DNA from: an uncultured Faecalibacterium sp.
GTDB lineage: Bacteria; Bacillota; Clostridia; Oscillospirales; Ruminococcaceae
Reading direction: 5' to 3'
NCBI GenBank assembly: GCA_934526125.1
Contig: CAKSZU010000008.1
Span: 1 to 41,224, forward strand
Length of the DNA stretch: 41,224 nt
In this document: positions 23,975 to 30,068 of the stretch, in pieces
Numbering within the stretch: position 1 is the stretch's first letter
How the letters are laid out: every line of letters starts with the position of its first letter
Notes under the pieces: generated by a model
What the model was told of the DNA's origin: nothing
Database searches by the model: none
The model's input: the letters and a program-made list of their open reading frames with translations, nothing else
Position numbers and translations under genes: made by a program

Positions 23975-24003
23975 TTATTAGCATTCACTAACCGACGGGT
24001 CAA
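23975..24003 (-). promoter_or_regulatory. Promoter of the Tp47-like/FMN/ferredoxin operon, overlapped by operator site 1
   Basis: On the minus strand -35 TTGACC (23998-24003), exactly 17-bp spacer, -10 TAATAA (23975-23980). The 16-bp inverted repeat ATTAGCATTCACTAAC (23977-23992) fills the spacer and part of the -10, so a bound regulator would block RNA polymerase. Confidence 0.65.
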
Positions 24004-24061
24004 TTATAGAAAACCATTCCCTGCTTGTCAAGAGGCGGAGCAAAGATTTTTGGACGGCCGG

Positions 24062-24172
24062 TCAAAAAGGCCCACACCGTACCCAACCCCAAGGTACACC
24101 ACAGGCCGCAAACTGAACTCCTGTATCCAATGCCCCTGTAAAATCATCTGCAATAATCAGCAGGCGTGGCAT
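24062..24172 (-). pseudogene. Relic: N-terminal fragment of a four-carbon acid sugar kinase (DUF1537/OtnK/YgbK family)
   Basis: From ATG 24172 the frame reads MPRLLIIADDFTGALDTGVQ followed by FAACGVP. This is the near-invariant start of DUF1537 sugar-acid kinases (IADDxTGAxDTGVQFA). After about residue 26 the likeness ends and a stop comes at residue 37, against about 400 residues for a full enzyme. A good GGAGG site (24181-24187) and a TATGAT box upstream are still there. The fragment is divergent from a PrpR-type regulator, the usual partner of such kinases. The rest of the gene and operon seem to have been deleted. Confidence 0.75.
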
Positions 24173-24253
24173 CCATCTCGTCCTCCTTACTTATTTGTGA
24201 TTTTATCATAGCGCATTTCTGATCTACCCGCACGGTCTCTGTTGCACTTAAAA

Positions 24254-24270
24254 CGTATCATTTTGAAACG
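24254..24270. promoter_or_regulatory. Putative regulator binding site 1
   Basis: Inverted repeat CGTATC-N5-GAAACG. A related 17-bp site lies at 24305-24321 (12 of 17 bases alike), 51 bp away centre to centre, about five helical turns. Both are between the divergent kinase relic and the PrpR-type regulator. Confidence 0.45.
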
Positions 24271-24304
24271 GACCTGGATTTTTCACGGGGCATACCATGA
24301 AAAA

Positions 24305-24321
24305 CGTTTCGTTTCAGAACG
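24305..24321. promoter_or_regulatory. Putative regulator binding site 2
   Basis: CGTTTCGTTTCAGAACG: the left half matches site 1, the right half is weaker. It lies about 30 bp upstream of the regulator's own -10. Confidence 0.4.
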
Positions 24322-24348
24322 CTTTTCCCTTCTTTTTCCGGAAATATC

Positions 24349-24357
24349 TGTTATAAT
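24349..24357 (+). promoter_or_regulatory. Extended -10 promoter of the PrpR-type regulator
   Basis: TGTTATAAT: consensus TATAAT (24352-24357) with extended-10 TG. The -35 region is poor. The start codon is 28 bp after the -10. Confidence 0.6.
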
Positions 24358-24384
24358 AGTCTCAAAGATGAACGGAGGATGTTT

Positions 24385-26220
24385 ATGGTCAAGACACATA
24401 CCCGAATTCTCGGCATAGCGCCTTATGATGGAATGCGTACTGCCATGAAGCAGGCCGCACAGACGTACCCGGAAGTTGAGCTGGACGTCTTTACCGGAGA
24501 TCTGGAGGAAGGCAAGGCCATTGTACAGCAGGTGCCGCCCAATGCCTACGACTGCGTCATCTCCCGGGGCGGCACAGCTGCCCTGATCCGGCAGGTCACG
24601 GATCTGCCGGTGGTCGATATCCAGATCTCGGTCTATGATGTGCTGCGCACGATGAAGCTGGCCGAAAACTACACCAGCCTTTACGCCATCGTGGGCTTTC
24701 CCAGCATCACCGAACCGGCGCATACCCTGTGCAGCCTGCTCGGGTTCAATCTGGACATTCTCACCGTCCACAGCGCGGCCGAGGTCTCCCATACTCTGGA
24801 ACGGCTCAAGGAGGGCGGTTACCGGATGGTGGTCTGCGATATGGTCACCCATACCATCGCCCGGCAGATGGGCTTTGATGCCTTCCTCATCACCTCCGGC
24901 GTGGAAAGTCTCCACACCGCCATCGAACAGGCTGTCAATATCAGCTCCTGGTTCGGCCGCCTGCGGCAGGAGAACCTTTTCCTGCGCAGCATCACCCAGG
25001 GCCAGAACGGCCGGGCCATTGTCATGGAGGCTTCCGGCGCGATCTTTTACAGCAGCATCGCCGAGGTTCCCCTGGCGCTGGTCAGTGCGCTGCAGGAACA
25101 TCTGCGGGAGATCCCTGCCAGCGGGAACCTGAAGTTCTATTATACAGAAAATGACCAGCTCTACAGCATCACGGCCCAGCAGCTGCTGATGAACAACATC
25201 CAGCGCTATCTGTTCTACTGCATCCCTTCCCGCATCCCGATCCACACCAACCGGGCGGGTCTCCGCGCCCTGAACCGCGGCGAATGCGAGTATCTGTTTG
25301 CCAACAGCTTTTACAGCCTCAGCGGTGCCATGGGCACCCAGGATGCCGAGATCAAGACCCTTTCCTATGTGCGTCAGCCGGTCTTTATCTGTGGCGAGCT
25401 GGGCACCGGCAAGGAACAGATCGCCCGGTATCTCTACCTGCACAGCTCCCTTTCCAATCATCCTCTCGTGGTGGCAAACTGCGCCCTGATGACCGAAAAG
25501 AGCTGGGATTTCCTGCTCAACCATTACAATTCCCCGCTCAATGCTACCGGAAACACCGTCTATTTCCAGAACTTCGAGTCGATCCCGTCCACATGGAGCG
25601 CTGAACTCCTGAATGCCATCGAGGAGACCGGTCTTGCCCGCCGGGTCCGCCTGATCTTCTCCTGCTCCACCCACGAGACCGAACCGGTCCCCGCCGTTCT
25701 GCGCAGCTTCAGCGAGCGGCTCGGGTCTATGACCCTTGAACTCTCCCCCCTGCGCAGCCGGTCCGACGAGATCCCCTCGCTGGCCAGTCTGTATCTCAGC
25801 AGCCTGAATCTGGAACTCGGGAAACAGATCTCCGGGTTTGAACCGAAGGCCATCGAATTGCTGCGGCAGTACCCCTGGCCGAACAACTATACACAGTTCA
25901 AGAACCTTCTCCGCTCACTGGCTACCCTGACGACGGGGCCCTATATCCGGAGCAGTCTGGTCGTGGAACTCCTGGCCAGGGAACGGACCCTGCGGGCCTC
26001 CCATGGCACGGTCCCATCTGCAGACAGTGCTGTCTTCGCAGCGGACCGGACGCTGGAAGAGATCATCAGCGATGCGGTGCAGCAGACCGTCGCGGCCCAC
26101 GGCGGGAACCGCGCCGCCGCGGCCCATCAGCTTGGGATCAGCCGCACGACTCTCTGGCGGTATCTCGGGAAGATCGAACCTGGCATTTCCGGGCAAAACC
26201 CGGCAAGATCTGAAAAATAA
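24385..26220 (+). CDS. PrpR_N-domain transcriptional regulator with degenerate AAA+ domain and Fis-type HTH
   Basis: The 611-residue protein has three parts. The first is an N-terminal PrpR_N sensor domain (about 1-200; VISRGGTAALIRQ, VDIQISVYDVLR). The second is an AAA+ region (about 310-520) with Walker A GELGTGKE. The third is a C-terminal Fis-type helix-turn-helix (GGNRAAAAHQLGISRTTLWRYL, given in pieces elsewhere). The GAFTGA loop that touches sigma-54 is absent and the Walker B acidic pair is lost (VYFQNFE). It likely acts on ordinary sigma-70-type promoters. ATG 24385 is used because GGAGG (24374-24378) abuts the earlier ATG at 24379. Its expected target, a DUF1537 kinase operon, survives only as a relic next door. 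Confidence 0.87.
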   Translation: MVKTHTRILGIAPYDGMRTAMKQAAQTYPEVELDVFTGDLEEGKAIVQQVPPNAYDCVISRGGTAALIRQVTDLPVVDIQISVYDVLRTMKLAENYTSLYAIVGFPSITEPAHTLCSLLGFNLDILTVHSAAEVSHTLERLKEGGYRMVVCDMVTHTIARQMGFDAFLITSGVESLHTAIEQAVNISSWFGRLRQENLFLRSITQGQNGRAIVMEASGAIFYSSIAEVPLALVSALQEHLREIPASGNLKFYYTENDQLYSITAQQLLMNNIQRYLFYCIPSRIPIHTNRAGLRALNRGECEYLFANSFYSLSGAMGTQDAEIKTLSYVRQPVFICGELGTGKEQIARYLYLHSSLSNHPLVVANCALMTEKSWDFLLNHYNSPLNATGNTVYFQNFESIPSTWSAELLNAIEETGLARRVRLIFSCSTHETEPVPAVLRSFSERLGSMTLELSPLRSRSDEIPSLASLYLSSLNLELGKQISGFEPKAIELLRQYPWPNNYTQFKNLLRSLATLTTGPYIRSSLVVELLARERTLRASHGTVPSADSAVFAADRTLEEIISDAVQQTVAAHGGNRAAAAHQLGISRTTLWRYLGKIEPGISGQNPARSEK

Positions 26221-26244
26221 TCTATACAAAAAGGAATTTTCGAC

Positions 26245-26778
26245 ATGATTTTTACCACTGAGTATCCTTCCCCTCTGGGGACGATCACGCTGGCCTGCGA
26301 TGAAACAGCCGTCATCGGGCTGTGGTTCAATGGGCAGAAGCATTTCGGGAAGCTTCTGACGGGAGAGACCCGGCGGGAGGAAACGCCCCTGCTGAAGCAG
26401 GCGGAGCGATGGCTGGACTGCTATTTTTCCGGCCGCGAGCCGGACTTCCTGCCGCCGCTGCGCTATGACTCCACCCCGTTCCGGAAGCTGGTGTGCGACA
26501 TCATGCGGACCATCCCCTACGGAAAAACCATGACCTACGGCGAGATCGCTGCGGAGACCGCCCGGCGGACCGGCCGCACCCGGATGTCCGCGCAGGCCGT
26601 CGGCGGCGCGGTGGGACACAACCCGATCTCGCTGATGATCCCCTGCCACCGCGTGGTCGGCACAAACGGCAGCCTGACCGGCTACGGCGGCGGGATCGAG
26701 CGGAAGGTCCGGCTGCTGGAACTGGAACACACGGATATGACCGGCTTTTTTGTGCCGAAAAAAGGAACCGCACTCTGA
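26245..26778 (+). CDS. ogt: Methylated-DNA-[protein]-cysteine S-methyltransferase
   Basis: This 177-residue suicide repair protein takes the methyl group from O6-methylguanine onto its own cysteine. The active-site motif IPCHRVV is intact, followed by TGYGGG and the helix-turn-helix segment IPYGKTMTYGEIA that holds the DNA. Length and lack of an AdaA domain fit the Ogt type. It starts 24 bp after the regulator gene with an AAAGGA site and is probably co-transcribed with it. The shared operon looks accidental in function. The stop codon lies inside a hairpin whose T-run faces the minus strand. Confidence 0.95.
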   Translation: MIFTTEYPSPLGTITLACDETAVIGLWFNGQKHFGKLLTGETRREETPLLKQAERWLDCYFSGREPDFLPPLRYDSTPFRKLVCDIMRTIPYGKTMTYGEIAAETARRTGRTRMSAQAVGGAVGHNPISLMIPCHRVVGTNGSLTGYGGGIERKVRLLELEHTDMTGFFVPKKGTAL

Positions 26779-26804
26779 CGACAGAAGCATCAGAATGCGG
26801 TTCC
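26757..26804 (-). terminator. Orphan minus-strand intrinsic terminator
   Basis: GGAACCGCA (26764-26772) pairs with TGCGGTTCC (26796-26804), with inner CTGA/TCAG. The T-run is only on the minus strand (plus-strand A at 26758-26763). It would end a gene coming from the right on the minus strand, where only a relic now exists. It overlaps the end of ogt. Confidence 0.65.
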
Positions 26805-26847
26805 CCGATGGATCATAGCAAAACCAACTTTTTAATGCAACAGCAAC

Positions 26848-26990
26848 AACATTATTTACCACGCCGTCAAAGGCGTTCCGCAGGTCGGCGGGCAGCAGCA
26901 GGATGTCCGCGCCTGCCATTGCTGGCCGTCAGGACCCACCGCGCTGTCAGGGGATATCTCCGTCTGTACGCTCCGGTGAGCCACGGCCGG
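26848..26990 (-). pseudogene. Possible relic of a GH3 (beta-N-acetylglucosaminidase-type) glycosidase
   Basis: From 26919 the minus strand reads MAGADILLLPADLRNAFDGV. GH3 enzymes have a typical AGADMLLMPADF..A..GV block near the catalytic domain end. Just upstream, in another frame, is EISPDSAV, similar to the residues that come before this block, which implies a frameshift. Only some 40 codons can be traced. The minus-strand terminator at 26757 fits a lost gene. The 447 bp between ogt and the esterase gene (26779-27225) hold nothing else I can name apart from promoters. Confidence 0.4.
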
Positions 26991-27068
26991 CGTTTTTATT
27001 GTACCCTCTTTTCGGCATCGGGGCAAAACAGAAAAAGTCCGGAGGTCTCCCACACGGGTGACAGTTTC

Positions 27069-27097
27069 TTGCGGGATGGGACGATCTGTGTTAAAAT
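27069..27097 (+). promoter_or_regulatory. Putative promoter upstream of the CE15-like gene
   Basis: -35 TTGCGG (27069-27074), 17-bp spacer, -10 TAAAAT (27092-27097). A second, extended -10 (TGGTATGAT, 27175-27183) lies nearer the gene. Either could drive the operon. Confidence 0.45.
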
Positions 27098-27225
27098 TTC
27101 TTTCGAGAGTACAGAAAGGCCGGTGGATTTCGAATCATTTCCTGAAATTTTTCGACGCACCGGCAGGCTCCGGATGGTATGATAAAGAAAAACGCGGAGG
27201 GCTTCCGCACGAAGGAGAAATTCAG

Positions 27226-28419
27226 ATGAAACTGCCACCGGTATTGGAAGAGACCACCACGCGGGAGAACTGGGATGCCCGGCGGGAGCAGCTGCTCGCG
27301 CTTTTCCGGGAAGAGGAATACGGCCGCCGTCCGGAGATGCCGTTTACCCAGACGCAGCGGCTTCTGACCGAAGAACCATTGCCGGAACGGAAGGCGGTCC
27401 GGCAGATCTGGGAGGTGGAACTGACCACGGAACTGGGGGCCCTGGCCTTTCGGGTGGTCCTGATCTGCCCGGACGGAGGGAAAAAAGTCCCTGCCGTACT
27501 CTTTTTGTGCAATCATGAGAAAACGGCGGCTCCGGCACAAAAGATGGACCCGGGCCGGATGGCTGCACTGATGGCCGGGGCACCGCCGGAGTGGTGCCGG
27601 GAAACCGAGGAGATCTTCCGGAAGATGCCCGCAGGCAGCGGCAGACCCTCGACCATCAATCTGGAGACCGAGACGGAGCAGGAGTACTGGCCTGCGGCGC
27701 AGATCCTCCGCTCCGGGCGGGCGGTGGCTTCCTTCTATGCCAGCGACCTTCAGCCGGATGATGCGGCGCAGTATCCGGGACCGCTGGCCCGGCTCTTCGG
27801 CACGACAAAAGAAAACCTGCCCGGGGATGCCTGGGGCACACTGGATCTCTGGGCCTTCGGGATGAGCTGCGTGGTGACCCTGCTGGAGCAGCACCCCGCC
27901 ATCGATCCGGGCCGCATCTCGGTGGCAGGCTTCTCCCGGGGCGGCAAGGCGGCGCTCTGGTGCGCCGCACAGGACACCCGGGTGTATGGGGTGCTGGTCA
28001 ACGACTCCGGCTGCAGCGGCGCAGCCCTTTCCCGCGGGAAGCACGGCGAGACGGTGGGGTCCATTACGGCGGCGTTCCCCCACTGGTTCTGCGGCAATTA
28101 CCGGAAGTACGCCTGGAAGGAAGAGTCCCTTCCCTTTGACCAGCACCAGCTGGTGGCCTGCGTGGCACCCCGGCTGTGCTATGTGACCAGCGGTTCCGAG
28201 GACCGCTGGAGCGACCCGGACGCCGAATGGCTGGGCACCCGGGAAGCGGGCTGCGCGTGGGAGCTTTTCGGGGAAAAGCCTCTGCCTGCCCTGCCCCCGG
28301 CTAACGATGCAGGCTATCAGGAGGGAAAGCTGGGCTATCACCGTCGGACCGGCGGCCACGATCTGACCCGGTGGGACTGGGCCATGTTCCTGAATTTTCT
28401 GGATCTTCACAAGGGGTGA
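27226..28419 (+). CDS. CE15-like (glucuronoyl esterase family) alpha/beta hydrolase, cytoplasmic
   Basis: The 397-residue protein has the nucleophile motif GFSRGGK (Ser237; CE15 enzymes have GCSRxGK). It also has the CE15-like stretch VNDSGCSGAALSRGKHGE, then FPHWFCGNY and LPFDQHQLVACVAPR, and a late catalytic His378 in GGHDLTRWDW. CE15 esterases cut ester bonds between glucuronic acid on xylan and lignin alcohols. This one has no signal peptide, so it would act on imported, esterified oligosaccharides. ATG 27226 follows AAGGAG. The sugar-binding protein gene starts 108 bp downstream. Exact substrate is not known, and other carbohydrate esters are possible. Confidence 0.8.
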   Translation: MKLPPVLEETTTRENWDARREQLLALFREEEYGRRPEMPFTQTQRLLTEEPLPERKAVRQIWEVELTTELGALAFRVVLICPDGGKKVPAVLFLCNHEKTAAPAQKMDPGRMAALMAGAPPEWCRETEEIFRKMPAGSGRPSTINLETETEQEYWPAAQILRSGRAVASFYASDLQPDDAAQYPGPLARLFGTTKENLPGDAWGTLDLWAFGMSCVVTLLEQHPAIDPGRISVAGFSRGGKAALWCAAQDTRVYGVLVNDSGCSGAALSRGKHGETVGSITAAFPHWFCGNYRKYAWKEESLPFDQHQLVACVAPRLCYVTSGSEDRWSDPDAEWLGTREAGCAWELFGEKPLPALPPANDAGYQEGKLGYHRRTGGHDLTRWDWAMFLNFLDLHKG

Positions 28420-28474
28420 AGTAATTTTTTGAACATAAAAGCTGAATATTTTACTCCCTGAAACCCGCCGGATT

Positions 28475-28483
28475 TGATATGCT
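28475..28483 (+). promoter_or_regulatory. Weak extended -10 promoter before the sugar-binding protein gene
   Basis: TGATATGCT (TG-n-TATGCT) without a clear -35. It would give the binding protein gene its own transcript, about 40 nt upstream of the ATG. Confidence 0.35.
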
Positions 28484-28527
28484 TCCAGTAGAAGAAGGGC
28501 CTGTTCCCGAACGAGGAGGAAAATATT

Positions 28528-29940
28528 ATGAAAAAGATCAATCGGCGCGACTTTCTGAAGGTTCTGGGTGCTGCGGGCATGACCGCCTCGCTGGCAGCCT
28601 GTGGTTCCGGCAGCTCCGGCAGCACCGCTTCCGGTTCCGGGGCAGCATCCGGCGGCGGTGCGGATGACGGGAAGATCACCATCTCCTACTGGACGACCGA
28701 CCGTCACGATCAGGCATATCTGACTCCGCTGATCGAGCAGTACAACGAGACGAATTCCGATAATATTTATATTGACTATCAGGTCTATGCAGACAACTAC
28801 GCCCAGATGCTGGATCTGGCGTTCAGCACCGACACCGCTCCGGATGTGTTCAAGCTGGGCGGCAATGATACGCTGGAAGTGATGGTGGACGAGAAGAAGA
28901 TGCTGATGGATCTCTCTCCGTTCATGGACGATGCCTACAAGGCTCGTTTCTGGGACGGCGCTTTCGTACAGGGCATCAACTCCTGGGGCGACGGCATCTA
29001 CTCCCTGCCCTTCACGGCATCGGCCTGCCGCCTGTTCTACAATCAGGACCTGCTGGACCGCGTGGGCGTTTCTGCCCCGCCCAAGAGTCTGAAGGAATTG
29101 GTGGATGACGCCACGCTGGTGACCCAGCAGCTGAGCGGAGAAGGCATTTACGGCATCGCCGGCAACTATAAGTCCGCCATGAGCTCGGTCATGCGCTCCA
29201 TTGATCCCGTCGTTCAGGTCAGCGGCGGCACCTGTTATGGTTTCGACTTCAAGAACGGCAAATATGATTTCAGCAGCTACAAGGAAGTTCTGGAGCTGTT
29301 CAAGCAGATGTATGCCACCGGCGTTGCCTTCCCCGGCAGCGAGTCGCTGGACATCGATCCCCTGCGCACCCAGTTTGCTGCAGGCAATATCGCATTCTAC
29401 TTCTCGGTCAGCCACGCAGAGCCGGGCGTTTACGAGAGCCAGTTCCCCACCGATATCAACTGGGACTGCGCTCAGATCCCCAGCCTGTCCGGCAATACGG
29501 ACGGTGTGCAGAACCTGTGGTTCGGCGGTGCCGACAAGGCGATCAATGCTTCCACCAAGCATCCCGATGAGGCCTGGAAGGTCATGGAGTTCCTGCACAG
29601 TGACGAGGTCATGGGCCCCTATTACACGGCAGGCCTTGGCACGGTCATGATCAAGAGCGCGACTGAGAATGCGGCAGCTCCGGCCTCCATTGAGAAGATG
29701 CCCAACCTGGCCATCGGTGCAAATGATCAGAACTGGCCCACCCGCCCCTCCATCTCCATCGAGGGCGAGGACTACTGCACCGTGGCAGTCCAGTGCATCT
29801 TCGGCGTCAAGGACATCGATGAGGCCATCAGCGAGCTGAACGACCGCTACAACACCGCTTACGACAAGGTCGTTGCCGACGGCACCGCCCGCATCGTCTA
29901 CCCCAACTTTACTGCCAAGAATCAGGATACCTCCGTCTGA
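28528..29940 (+). CDS. Sugar ABC transporter substrate-binding lipoprotein (family 1), Tat-type signal
   Basis: The 470-residue protein begins NRRDFLKVLG (a twin-arginine motif), a short hydrophobic stretch and a lipobox LAAC with Cys28, followed by a Ser/Gly-rich linker. The rest is a CUT1-type extracellular solute-binding protein (ITISYWTTDRHD, then DTAPDVFKLGG and the YSLPFTASACRLFYN hinge region). It binds an oligosaccharide outside the cell and hands it to the two permeases at 33607 and 34549. A Tat-like lipoprotein signal is unusual for this family in Clostridia. GAGGAGG precedes the ATG. The two-component genes lie between it and the permeases. Confidence 0.93.
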   Translation: MKKINRRDFLKVLGAAGMTASLAACGSGSSGSTASGSGAASGGGADDGKITISYWTTDRHDQAYLTPLIEQYNETNSDNIYIDYQVYADNYAQMLDLAFSTDTAPDVFKLGGNDTLEVMVDEKKMLMDLSPFMDDAYKARFWDGAFVQGINSWGDGIYSLPFTASACRLFYNQDLLDRVGVSAPPKSLKELVDDATLVTQQLSGEGIYGIAGNYKSAMSSVMRSIDPVVQVSGGTCYGFDFKNGKYDFSSYKEVLELFKQMYATGVAFPGSESLDIDPLRTQFAAGNIAFYFSVSHAEPGVYESQFPTDINWDCAQIPSLSGNTDGVQNLWFGGADKAINASTKHPDEAWKVMEFLHSDEVMGPYYTAGLGTVMIKSATENAAAPASIEKMPNLAIGANDQNWPTRPSISIEGEDYCTVAVQCIFGVKDIDEAISELNDRYNTAYDKVVADGTARIVYPNFTAKNQDTSV

Positions 29941-30000
29941 TCTCCCAGCGGAGCATTCCTGAAATTCCTCCCATACTGTCTGTTTCATCCTTCACAACTG

Positions 30001-30045
30001 CGCCAATAGAGGAACCCGGAAACGGGTCCCTCTATTGGCGTTTCT
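30001..30045 (+). terminator. Hairpin after the binding-protein gene (terminator or attenuator)
   Basis: CGCCAATAGAGG-ACCCG pairs with CGGGT-CCTCTATTGGCG around a GAAA loop, one mismatch, then TTTCT. The short T-run suggests partial termination, which would give more binding protein than regulator or permease mRNA. Confidence 0.7.
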
Positions 30046-30068
30046 GGGGCAATGCCCCGAGGTACGCT

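Noticed and set aside
24173..24384. Sigma-54 (-12/-24) promoter near the PrpR-type regulator
   Set aside because: A GCACGG...TTGCAC stretch near 24231 was examined, but the GG to GC spacing is wrong and the regulator lacks GAFTGA.
27091..29988. 965-codon minus-strand open frame
   Set aside because: It runs antisense through the CE15-like and binding-protein genes; it is a by-product of GC-rich codon use and has no recognisable domains.
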